Part shown: piece by piece, positions 24,597 to 35,053 of the stretch | Layout: each line of letters opens with the position of its first letter | Numbering within the stretch: position 1 is the first letter of the stretch | Origin: Owenia fusiformis | Lineage: Eukaryota > Annelida > Polychaeta > Sabellida > Oweniidae | NCBI GenBank assembly: GCA_903813345.2 | Contig: CAIIXF020000002.1 | Location: 13,476,150-13,540,149, forward strand | DNA: 64,000 nucleotides | Direction: 5' to 3' | Position numbers and translations under genes: made by a program | The notes under the pieces: generated by a model | What the model was told of the DNA's origin: nothing | Database searches by the model: none | What the model saw: only the letters and a program-made list of their open reading frames with translations

Positions 24597-25854
24597 CACG
24601 GTGCCCATGTCAAGCTGCGCGCCTACTTAGGCGCGCAGTTTGTTTCGATCACAAACTGCGTGCCTAAGAACATTGCATCATTTAAGTTGGAGTCTGTATT
24701 TTGAAACGCAATTTAAAGATATTTATCCTGCATTGTTTTCTTGTTCAATGCGTTCATTCTGTGGCGAATATACGAATCTTGCAAATACTAGCAAAAACTA
24801 TGTGCAAATGAATCTAAGTTTTAAAACATAAGCAGATGAATGGCATTTTCGTCACTGATTTAACGGGAATTTATACGTAAATCGATCTAGCACTTTAAAC
24901 ATAAATGACAAATACTTTAGACTCGTTTTATATTTAATTCCTTACACATTTATCATGTATAATTCAAAATATTTCGAGATAAAACAGATAATCAGGAGGT
25001 TAAAAAGAAATAAATCACAAACTGCGCGCCTATTTTAGCCAGAAATTACAAACTGTGCGCATACACTATTAAAACTACATATTATCATTGGAATTTCTAC
25101 AGAGGCACGTGTAGGTGTTTTTCATGTAGCTTTGGAAATTTTGCTTTATCGTCAGGTTTTATGAGATTTTCATATTAAAAATCAAAATGTATAATAGAAG
25201 TGACAATTAAGTTGGGAACGAAAAAAACTTTTATTTTCAGATCACCATCTTGGTGGATGGACTCTCATAGTGTTTCAATTATGGGGTTCTACTATTAGAC
25301 ACATATGTGCCTTGTATGGCGCTTATGTTTTCTAATAATACAAAACAAGCTTGGATAGGCAAGCAGTTTGGAAATATTAGGCACGCGGTTTGGGAAATAC
25401 ATGTGAATATAGGCGCGCAGTTTGACAAGAAAAATGTTTAAATCACGTTTATGGCGTATTAGCGTTTTGAACACAAACTTTGCTGATTTAATCAGATGGA
25501 GTGATCCTATATATTCTAGCATACACAGACACAATGGCTGAATAAACGGCAAATGACGATAAAAAGACATAGATATAACTTTACAGTGTAAATTTTGAAC
25601 ACAGAAGTTACTTAAGACCCTTATATTGAGATAACTAGGTTTACATCGGGAAAAACATTGAGTACTATAAGTAAATTAAGTTCATCTTCACAGAATGGTA
25701 CTATCTTTAGAACGAGACTAACCTTGTATTTTTCGTATTTTGGCTCTTTTTGGGAGTCGTGTCCTCCCCGTCTCGCATTTTGAAATATGCGCGCAGTTTG
25801 TCAGAGTTTCAAACTGCGTACCTAGTAGGCACGCTGCTTGACATGGGCATCGTG
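24597..25854. mobile_element. Transib-like non-autonomous element with 5-bp duplication
   Basis: The left end CACGGTGCCCATGTCAAGC and the right end (read inward) CACGATGCCCATGTCAAGC are flanked by identical TTTAT at 24592-24596 and 25855-25859. CAC..GTG termini close to the RAG recombination-signal heptamer CACAGTG, together with 5-bp duplications, are hallmarks of the Transib superfamily. TTTAT is more AT-rich than usual Transib targets. The interior (1258 bp) has no RAG1-like frame but is studded with CAAACTGCGCGCCTA-type motifs in both orientations. It is probably a passive element mobilised in trans. Family assignment is inference. Confidence 0.5.
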
Positions 25855-26641
25855 TTTATTGTAAACTGAAAGAGTGACGACGAAGCTCTCTTGTGAAGTC
25901 GAACGAATGCAGGGGGGGGGGGTTAGAAGCCCGGGTAGAAAAAACTTGAATATCAGTTGTAAGCAACGTCTTAGGACACATCAATAATTCAGACAACAAT
26001 TGTAAATGTTTGGACGGGAATTTGGTTTTGAGGTTGGTCCAAACTCAACAAGAAACAATCTTGGCCAGTCCGGAGAGCGTTCCTACTCTACCTGACGGCT
26101 GATGGAATAACATGCTATTTTATGACCAACTCATTCAAATATGAATGATATATTGGCGGGTAATGTTCATATTCAAATGAATTGGTCATGAACTAGTAAG
26201 TTAAACCACCAGCCGAAAACCGATGTATTTAATGGCTACATTATTTGAATATATCAATATCAATATATGTGTACTGAATTATCACATTCATCTGGTAATT
26301 TTGAACTAGTCGTTATCTGTCCTGAATTAGAATACACTTTAAAAGTTGGATTTTTGATATGAGCATTGATTTATTAAAAGAATAAAAATAAATAAGTGGG
26401 TGGGGCAGCTGAGTAATGCGCACGCGCAACTAAGTATTTTAAGTGCAGTGTAACACCAAATGATTGCTTCGTTAGGGTTGGATAAAGCCAGTGTGGACAC
26501 AATGTTTTCGCTAACCTTCGTTACAAAAATGCTTCGTTAGACCCGGAAGTGTAACAGGTACCAAAGGATATACATAATTTTAAGTGCAAGAAATAAAAAG
26601 TAAACTCAACCCGGCAATGTAACAGGTACCATTGGCACAAC

Positions 26642-26690
26642 ATTGCTTCGTTACGAAGCTTTTCGTCAAAATACTTCGTAACGAAGCAAT
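26642..26690. repeat. GCTTCGTTAC palindrome cluster
   Basis: TTGCTTCGTTACGAAGC is followed by ACTTCGTAACGAAGCAA. The same CTTCGTTA word occurs in both arms of the composite element to the left. It may be a terminal part of that element. Confidence 0.45.
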
Positions 26691-26699
26691 TTAACCATC

Positions 26700-27899
26700 C
26701 AGTGTAACAGGGGTCATTGTAAAGAATGCATTACTAAACGAGTATTACCATTGTCATTACCCTTTTCTTGAAGATCGCCCTTTGCATCAACCATATTTTG
26801 AAGTTCACCTTGTTTAGCTATGGCCGCTTCTCCTGCAGTTGTGTCATCTTCCTTCTTCAACAAGTCTTGTTCAATACCTTAATTTGTGTAGCAGAGTTAT
26901 TTATGCATTCATTGTTAATTTATCATTTCAACCTGATCATGAAATTGACATAGACACACCCGTTATAAGTCATAAATAAACTGATTTATAAGTACGCTTA
27001 AAAGTGCGTTGCGAAATCCCTATTGACTTAAAAAAGACCCAAAGAGAACAACCCAGTTCCCTTCTTGTTCCAATCGGTCCATATCGTAAATATTTGTCCC
27101 TCAGTATAATACATGGTAAATACTCACTTGACTTGATCGTATCTGTTGCTTCAGTTCGTTTGGTTTCAGTAACATCTCTATTCTGCTGTTCTTCCTAGAT
27201 TTTGAATTAAGAACATATAGCTAATATTATTATTCTGTGACATTTTATCCGAACGAAGTTCGGTAGGGATATATAATGAAGCCCTCTGTCCGTCAGTCAG
27301 TCCATTCGTCAGACCGTCCGAAAAATAACTCGAATACTAGTGGACAGATTTTCTTAATATTTGGTGGAAAGATGTGAATTGGTAAATAGATAGTTTTATC
27401 CTCATGGCCTTTATACTTGGAGCCAGTTATATATTTGATATATAGCAAAACAAATATCTCTTTACATGTATATTACATGTTTACTAATGTATCACTGTAC
27501 ATAAATAACTTATCCTTTTTAATTTGATGTGAAAATTATTGTACAGCACATTAGAAATGGTGGATAAAATAGACAATTTTTTTCAAGATGCCGCTTTATT
27601 TTTGCAAAAATCTTATGTTTTTCATTTTAACCCAAAGTAATGAATATTTGTATGAATATTTTGTTTCACAACATCTATCCATTTCACATATATTCCGTGT
27701 TTCCTACCCTGGCCCCCAAGGGCCATTTAGTACTTAGTATGTGGGTCGGGAAGCAGGAATTTCGTTTAATTTGAGATCTTTCTGGAGTATAGCTTTATTG
27801 AGTTTTCTGATTCGTGCCTATGAAAATGTAAAATGGCTGCATAGAGCAGTAATTCGCTATTACTAAGAGACCTCTTCAAAATATGGTTGCGTGATACTA
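26700..27899. other. Non-coding stretch
   Basis: No gene supported. At 27247-27330 a CCGAACGAAGTTCGG palindrome is followed by CCGTCAGTCAGTCC-type sequence. That motif recurs in variant form near 54890 and looks like a dispersed repeat. Confidence 0.4.
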
Positions 27900-29432
27900 C
27901 AGGGTGGGCCAAAAAACCACCCCCCTAGCCATTACTCCTGATAAATATTTATTTTTTAACATGTACACCAACAATGATATATCATTTTAAAGATAATTTA
28001 ATTTGCAACAAAATGATATATAATAGCACTATTTTCAACCACCCCATATCGAAATATAACCAATTATGTGACATAGGGGTCAAAAAACACCTTTTCAATT
28101 TTCATCAATTTTGCGAACAAAAGCCTATTTCTACCAAATTTTACTGGTCAGTTAAAAATTGCAACATTGTCATGAGTCTTTCATAATTGTATATTATATA
28201 TTGTTTTCATTCAGTTTTTGAACCATGCATGCTCAATAAACATGTGTATGCTTATAAAACAAATTAATTTCTTCTTCAGTCTGTTCAAATATGGCCCGAT
28301 AGACCCACCCCCCTTAAGACGCGGAAGCCATTGGTTGATGGCATAATTGATGGATGTATGCGGAAGTACCATTCAACTACTAGTTATTCTTTCTTTTAGT
28401 TCCTCTATATCCCTGACAGGCATCTTTAAATACCAACTGTTCTAGATACCCCCAGGTGTGGTAATCAACATTATTGGCATCTGGACTGCCAGTAAGCCAT
28501 TTGTCCGGGCTAGAGATGGTTTCATTTTGAGTCTCCAAAAACTCCAGGGTAGCATTGAACCTGTGTGATGAAGCACTTTCCTATCAAAAATTAAATTTCT
28601 ATCACATGTTTTTTATATCCTTGAGGAGTCCTTTTTAACACCTCATGTCATTAACATTCAGAGTATATTTTTGCTCCTGGTTCAACAAAAACAGGGCCTA
28701 TACGGTCTTTCCTTTTTGGGAAACATCGAGTGGACACCACTACCCTTTCAGAAAAATGTCATCTCGATTTGAGTAGCCTTTTATCGCAAATGTCCCTATT
28801 CTTGCTTACTGATATATAGAGTCTATCCTGTTGATTACATGTATAGTACTTGGGGCATTTAGAACAGTTGGTCTATGAAGATCACTAGCCTATCAGGGAT
28901 GTAGACAAACTGAAAGAATGAATAATTACGAGTTCGATGGTACTTCCACAGGGATCCATCAATTATACGAATGGCTTTCGGTTCTTTAGCGAATAATCCA
29001 ATCAGAGGATTGGTCCGGGGGGTGGGTCTATTGAGCCATATTTGGACAGATTTAAGAAGAAATTAATTTGTTTTATAAGCATACACATGTTTATTGAGCA
29101 TGAATGGTTCAAAACCTGAATGAAAACAATATCTAATAGCCAATAATGAAAGACTGATGACAATGTTGCAATTTTTAACTGAACAGTAAATTTTGGGAGA
29201 AATAGGCTATTATTCGCAAAATCGATGAAAATTGAAAAGGTGTTTTTTCACCCCCATGTCACATAAATGGTTATATCTCGAGCCAGGGTTGTTGAAAATT
29301 GTTCTATTAAATATCATTTTGTTGCAAATTAAATTATCCTTAAAATGATATATCATTGTTGGTGTACATGTTAGAAAATAAATATTTATCAGGAGTAACG
29401 GCTAGGGGGGTGGTTTTTTTTGGCCCACCCTG
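27900..29432 (-). mobile_element. Mariner-type element with ~495-bp terminal inverted repeats
   Basis: The ends CAGGGTGGGCCAAAAAACCA and their complement are flanked by TA on both sides (27898-27899 and 29433-29434). Inverted similarity runs from 27900 to about 28390 and from about 28938 to 29432, far longer than the 20-30 bp TIRs of classic mariners. The central ~550 bp carries a broken transposase on the minus strand. Length 1533 bp. Confidence 0.8.
28393..28720 (-). pseudogene. Mariner/IS630 transposase C-terminal half, decayed
   Basis: Minus-strand reading gives a FVEPGAKIYSE-like segment, then after frame breaks SPDANNVDYHTWGYLE. This corresponds to the transposase motif around the last catalytic Asp (consensus SPDLNPxDYxxWGxLE). 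The fragment starts after the N-terminal HTH region and is interrupted by stops and indels. It lies between the long TIRs and is clearly inactive. Confidence 0.6.
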
Positions 29433-29824
29433 TATATTAGATCCAACTATTGTATTGTCTAAGATTTTTGTTTTTGAAACTTTTAAGTCACCTAAATGGA
29501 AATCCTGACATATTTCGAATAAGCATGTCTTTAACATCTGTCAATAGATGTCAGTAGATGATGTGACATATAAAAAAAATTAGATTTTATTCTATGGAGG
29601 GCAATACCTGTTCATCTTTCAATTATTTTTCGCAGTATGCATTGCCCGCAGCCCGTAGGGTCAGGGAAATACATGCTGCAAAGATCATTGAAAGTGCAAA
29701 GGCATGAATGAATATTTGTTTCATTATATCATTGTTAGACAAGATCTATGATCACATTTTGCATTTCAAAAAAATATTAAATATTTACTTTTACCTGTGA
29801 ACATTTATTCTAATCAATAAAACA
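29433..29824. other. Non-coding stretch, no gene seen
   Basis: Short AT-rich spacer between the mariner element and the 26-bp array. Confidence 0.5.
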
Positions 29825-31656
29825 TGTCATCAACCCATATATTATCAATATGCCATCAACCAATGTATCATCAATATGTCATCAACCCATATATTATCAA
29901 TATGTCATCAATCCATATATTACCAATATGTCATCAACCCATATATTATCAATATGTCATCAACTCATATATTACCAATATGTCATCAACCCATATATTA
30001 TCAATATGTCATCAACCCATATATTATCAATATGTCATCAACCCATATATTATCAATATGTCATCAACCCATATATTATCAATGTGTCATCAACCCATAT
30101 ATTATCAATATGTCATCAACTCATATATTATCAATATGTCATCAACCCATATATTATCAATATGTCATCAACCCATATATATATCATCAATATGTCATCA
30201 ACCCATATATTATCAATATGTCATCAACCCATATATTATCAATATGTCATCAACCCATATATTATCAATATGTCATCAACCCATATATCATCAATACGTC
30301 ATCAACCCATATATATAATCAATACGTCATCAACCCATATATCATCAATATGTCATCAACCCATATATTATCAATATGTCATCAACCCATATATTATCAA
30401 TATGTCATCAACCCATATATTATCAATATGTCATCACCCCATATATCATCAATATGTCATCAACCCATATATTATCAATATGTCATCAACCCATATATTA
30501 TCAATATGTCATCAACCCATATATTATCAATATGTCATCAATCCATATATTATCAATACGTTATCAACCCATATATTATCAATACGTCATCAACCCATAT
30601 ATTATCAATATGTCATCAACCCATATATCATCAATATGTCATCAACCCATATATTATCAATATGTCATCAACCCATATATTATCAATATGTCATCAACCC
30701 ATATATTATCAATATGTCTTCAACCCATATATCATCAATACGTCATCAACCCATATATATATAATCAATACGTCATCAACCCATATATCATCAATATGTC
30801 ATCAACCCATATATCATCAATACGTCATCACCCCATATATCATCAATATGTAATCAACCCATATATTATCAATATGTCATCAACCCATATATTATCAATA
30901 TGTCATCAACTCATATATTATCAATATGTCATCAATCCATATATTATCAACCCATATATTATCAATATGTCATCAACCCATATATCATCAATATGACATC
31001 AACCCATATATTATCAATATGTCATCAACCCATATATTATCAATATATCATCAACCCATATATTATCAATATGTCATCAACCCATATATTATCAATATGT
31101 CATCAACCCATATATTCCTAATACGTCATCAACCCATATATTATCAATACGTCACGAACACATATATTATCAATACGTCATCAACCCATATATTATCAAT
31201 ATGTCATCAACCCATATATTATCAATACGTCATCAAACCATATATTATCAATATGTCATCAACCCATATATTATCAATGTGTCATCAACCCATTTATTAT
31301 CAATATGTCATCAACCCATATATTATCATTATGTTATCAACCGATATATTATCAATATATCATCAACCGTTATATTATCAATACGTCATCAACCCATATA
31401 TTATCAATATGTCATCAACCCATATATTATCAATACGTCATCAACCCATATATCATCAATATGTCATCAACCCTTATATTATCAATATGTAATCAACCCA
31501 TATATTATCAATATGTCATCAACCCATATATTATCAATATGTCATCAACCCATATATTATCAATACGTCATCAACACATATATTATCAATATGTCATCAA
31601 CCCATATATTATCAATATGTCATCAACCCATATATTATCAATATGTCATCAACCCA
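29825..31656. repeat. 26-bp minisatellite array, ~70 copies
   Basis: The consensus unit is CATCAACCCATATATTATCA followed by ATATGT. Copies are more than 90 percent alike, with C/T at one position (ATACGT or ATATGT), CATCA/TATCA alternation, and a few copies with extra TATA. There are no spacers between copies, so it is not CRISPR. The unit has no stop in three forward frames, so long Ile/Tyr/Ser/His-rich frames appear. They are artefacts. Confidence 0.97.
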
Positions 31657-32400
31657 GATGTGTCGAATTTTCTTGTAGAAATTGCCACATCCCCCTTCGC
31701 TCATTCTCTCCGATCACCAGGCATTGGATTGTCCGTTTATCCCATGGGAAATCTTAACCCAGTGAAAAATGTTAAACATTAAAAAAAAAAAGATTTCGAA
31801 AAAAGTTTTTGAAAAAAAATTTGAAGGAAAAAAATGTGAAAGAAAAAAATTGACAAAAAATCATTGAAAAAATCTAAACCATTGAATATCACTTTTGAAA
31901 CCATCGAATATCACTTTTTGAGAAGTGATATTCGATGGTTTGAGAAGTGAATTCGATGGTTTGGGGATTTTTTGCTAAAATATGATATCTTGATCCACAT
32001 ATCAAATATATCTTCACCTGATATTCGATATATATCCTTGTAACCATATATGATATTATACGAGCAATCTACAAATTGCAAAATGATTTTTTGTTGTTCA
32101 ATTACGAAAGTTAGCACTTGTGTGCCAGTGAGTAAATAAGAAGAATATGCTCGAAAAATGTTGAAAAATTATTTAGCGAATGCTTTGCTGAGGATGACGT
32201 ACTCAAAATAAATATGCTAAAATGTGCATTCGTAATTACGTCATACGAACATCAGCGCGTAAGCTCCTGACCGTGTGTAACTAGTTCGTATAGACACACC
32301 ATTTTTGATATGAACATTTATTCATTAAACGTTATTTATTCAAATGTTTTACTATACAGGCGTTTAGGAAGTACTTAAAGTTTTTAGAGAATTTTAACAC
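31657..32400. other. Non-coding stretch with A-rich tract and hairpin
   Basis: The 31780-31870 part is an A-rich tract of GAAAAAAA words. A near-perfect hairpin, AACCATCGAATATCACTT / AAGTGATATTCGATGGTT, sits at 31898-31941. No gene seen. Confidence 0.5.
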
Positions 32401-32409
32401 AGTGGATTG

Positions 32410-32665
32410 AATATTAATCCTATGGTTTTTCAAAAATATCAATTATATCCACTGATGGATATCAATATCTTAACTCATTCGCTCCGCTCACTCGTAAAGA
32501 TATCAATATCCATTCATGGAGATAAATGATATTTTTTCAAAACCATAGGATATTTATAGGATATCCTATGATTTTGAGGAATATCATTTTTATCTACGAG
32601 GTGATATTGATATCTGCACGAACGAGCGAAGCGAACGAGTGCATATATCAATATCACATTTTGCA
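32410..32665. repeat. GATATCAATATC foldback cluster
   Basis: Two palindromic blocks, GGATATCAATATCTTAAC..AAGATATCAATATCC and GTGATATTGATATCTGC..GCATATATCAATATCAC, enclose ATTCGCTCCGCTCACTC and GAACGAGCGAAGCGAACGAG. Between them lies CCATAGGATATTTATAGGAT. A related block is found near 45665-45790, so this is a dispersed foldback family. Confidence 0.55.
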
Positions 32666-32742
32666 AATTGTGACCAATCTCTTGGAATAGAAACCTCGTC
32701 TAGTGATATTTAGAGGTCACTTCTTTTTATGTTTACACTATA

Positions 32743-33150
32743 CAGTGCGTTCAATAAGTACTAATAAAAATGCTGTAACTTTTTGTTTTTTCATATAGCT
32801 TACTAATTTTTCTAGTGTACATTGTTGAGTATTATACTGATATACTGTGGAGGTTACAGGACTGTGCTCCAACAGGAAGGTGGTGCTAGTTTGAGCCAAA
32901 GGTGGTAAGTGGTGAATCAGGTCTGCACGAAAAAAAACACTTAAATTGTTAATATTGCTCCTAAGTCAATTGCTTGCGCAATTGACTAGGAGAGCTTTTG
33001 GTCACCCCTGTCTTGGTTCATCTTCAACTGACTTTCTCCCTCTTCGAAATAGCGGTACCAACGATATATGCCAGGGTTAGATATAGTGTCCTTTCCAAAA
33101 GCTTGATGAATGTCCTTTATTGTATCCTGTTTTGATTTATCTAGGAGTAT
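32743..33150 (-). pseudogene. Truncated mariner with HTH remnant of transposase
   Basis: On the minus strand 32988-33150 reads KQDTIKDIHQAFGKDT then NPGIYRWYRYFEEGESQL. This is the paired-like HTH start of a mariner transposase, whose consensus ends WxxRFxxGRxSxxDxxRxGRP. It stops at an inserted palindromic CAATTGCTTGCGCAATTG near 32970. The likely 3-prime TIR, CAGTGCGTTCAATAAGTA, starts at 32743 next to TA. The N-terminal side is cut off by the LINE that begins near 33150. The catalytic domain is missing. Confidence 0.55.
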
Positions 33151-35031
33151 ATGGAACTTGGTGCTGCTTCTAATTTGACGCTAAATATTACAAATAATTT
33201 GTTCAGCAGTCATGTTTTTGATGACATTAAAAACTACTCTGTGACTAACAATGATGACACGACCAGTGACGATGAAGCCAACAGTCAAATACCCCCTGGA
33301 CAAAAAGCGTGGGAAGACTTGTATGACTTACTCACTGAATTACCCAAAGACGTCTACACGGAACGCCTTTTAGCCCAACCAGGAATATCAGTGGAGTTAT
33401 TTCGAGATGCTTTATTCGAAAAAGCAATGTCTTTAAGGCCTGCGGATTGTCCCAGATTTAAACTTATTCAACGCAAAGGAGGAAAAAGCGAAGATAGACG
33501 CTACAAACTTGCGAGTGATTGCTTCACACTATACCAGTTCATAGAGGGAAATTCGACTGCAATTGCATCCGTGTTCAGCAAAACCCCCTTTAATCGAGAC
33601 TCAACACAAGCGTCCCAAAACCCACTCACCCAGGATTCTGACGCACCGTCTACGCGATCACGTGCCCATGATACCGCTTCATCACATTTCTCAATGATGG
33701 AAACTATGATGTCGCATATGCTTAACATTAAAGAGACGTGTAACGAAATGTCTAACACTCTGACTGATCAAAACAACAGAATTATTAAACTTCGAAAGGA
33801 AAACATGTCCCTCAGAGAAAAGGAGCAAGAACTACGCAACTCTGAATACAAAGCTAAAATAGAACTTAAGCTTTTACAAACGGTCGTGAATGAAAAAAAC
33901 ATAATCATAACTGAATTGAAAGACCAACTGTCTCGATTTAAAAACATCGATGGTAAACTTGGAAACATTAACAAAACTGTTAACAAAATCCAAAGTAATA
34001 CTGAAATAGAGCATACTGCACATGTAGATCTCATTAATAAAGTACAGCACATGTTATCTACCATTCCTGCTATACCCCCTTCCCGAAGCAGGTACCTTTC
34101 GGATGCTTCTAATACCATTGAAGATACGACAAGTCAACGTCGCCTAAGTGAACCTGCCCTACTCCACACCAACCAAGCTCCGTGTAAACCAGCCACGAAA
34201 CCTACAACTCAAGGGGCTTCAAACGTTCCACAAGATAGCCCATCAGCAGAACAACTGAGTAACGACACAGAGTTTAACCATGGCCAACTCGAAGACTCGA
34301 ATGACTCTGCTTACTCCCATGACCCTTTAAACAAGCATGAACAAACCGACAAGGCCCGTTGCTCTTCTGACGTCAATAAACCTGAAGAGGGCCAACATAC
34401 AGTACGTTCCCTCCCCAAAGATACGCTGATACCCGTATCATCACCCAACTCCCATTTTCAACACGACAGAGCAACATCAACTAGAGTGCATTCCAATTCG
34501 ACCAGTGGTCCAAAAGGCCAGCCACAATCGCCTGATGATTACGCCCAGAAACGACGAATTACTTCACCCAAACCTGTGCTTAATGGCATTTGGATGCGGG
34601 CAGTTAGAAGTCATGAGTCGTTGCAAGAACAAACCCCACCCACAAGCGCTGACGGATTCTGCGGTGTTCCCTTTAAAAAACGGCCGAAAGTCAAATGGTT
34701 TGTCCTATCACGAGTGCAAGCAACTGATCTTACATTTAACGAGATTAAACACAAAATAATTTCATTTGCTCGTAGAAAACATGTGAACATAACATTTGTG
34801 AGATCTCTCAAGTATCATGAACAGACGCGATACAATCCTGCATGGTACACACTCAGAATAAATGTTGACGTTAGAGACTATAACTACATGCTAGATGATG
34901 ACCAGTTCTGGCCATCACACATTCATTGCAGGGAATGGCAAACCAGAGACCTTAAAAGTGAATCCTATGATGGACCAGCACCCGACAAACTATGGGGGGA
35001 TCAATCCCACTTTACACTATTTTATATTTGA
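33151..35031 (+). CDS. LINE ORF1 protein (coiled-coil, nucleic-acid chaperone type)
   Basis: An uninterrupted 626-codon frame. Residues 1-130 are acidic then basic and carry a conserved-looking FKLIQRKGGKSEDRRYKL segment. About 180-310 is a strong heptad-rich coiled coil (KLRKENMSLREKEQELR and similar). About 315-500 is a Ser/Pro/Thr/Gln-rich linker. The last ~110 residues form a basic folded-looking domain with KWFVLSRVQATDLTFNEI and DDQFWPSHIHCREW, features shared with ORF1s of CR1/L2-like LINEs. ORF1 proteins trimerise, bind the element RNA and assist target-primed reverse transcription. The first ~10 codons overlap a mariner remnant on the other strand, so the native start may be further in. 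ORF1 is intact while ORF2 is broken. Confidence 0.75.
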   Translation: MELGAASNLTLNITNNLFSSHVFDDIKNYSVTNNDDTTSDDEANSQIPPGQKAWEDLYDLLTELPKDVYTERLLAQPGISVELFRDALFEKAMSLRPADCPRFKLIQRKGGKSEDRRYKLASDCFTLYQFIEGNSTAIASVFSKTPFNRDSTQASQNPLTQDSDAPSTRSRAHDTASSHFSMMETMMSHMLNIKETCNEMSNTLTDQNNRIIKLRKENMSLREKEQELRNSEYKAKIELKLLQTVVNEKNIIITELKDQLSRFKNIDGKLGNINKTVNKIQSNTEIEHTAHVDLINKVQHMLSTIPAIPPSRSRYLSDASNTIEDTTSQRRLSEPALLHTNQAPCKPATKPTTQGASNVPQDSPSAEQLSNDTEFNHGQLEDSNDSAYSHDPLNKHEQTDKARCSSDVNKPEEGQHTVRSLPKDTLIPVSSPNSHFQHDRATSTRVHSNSTSGPKGQPQSPDDYAQKRRITSPKPVLNGIWMRAVRSHESLQEQTPPTSADGFCGVPFKKRPKVKWFVLSRVQATDLTFNEIKHKIISFARRKHVNITFVRSLKYHEQTRYNPAWYTLRINVDVRDYNYMLDDDQFWPSHIHCREWQTRDLKSESYDGPAPDKLWGDQSHFTLFYI

Positions 35032-35053
35032 TTTATTGTCTCACATATTACGT

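Larger units (their letters stand above)
22635..26605. mobile_element. Large inverted-repeat composite element (~4 kb)
   Basis: The left arm (22635-23387) and right arm (26097-26605) are inverted copies. Shared words include TTTTTATTTCTTGCACTTAA, GGTACCTGTTACACTTCCGG, GTGTCCACACTGGCTTTATC and TTTTCGGCTGGTGGT. The arms are ~70-90 percent alike by eye and differ by indels. The interior carries two further inverted-repeat elements (23432-24330 and 24597-25854). No transposase was found, so it is a non-autonomous composite or an old palindromic duplication. Confidence 0.65.

Noticed and set aside
29825-31656. CRISPR array
   Set aside because: Repeats are contiguous with no unique spacers, and the window is eukaryotic.
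29824-31782. Open frames up to 325 codons
   Set aside because: Three-frame translation of a stop-free 26-bp repeat; no start context or independent sequence.
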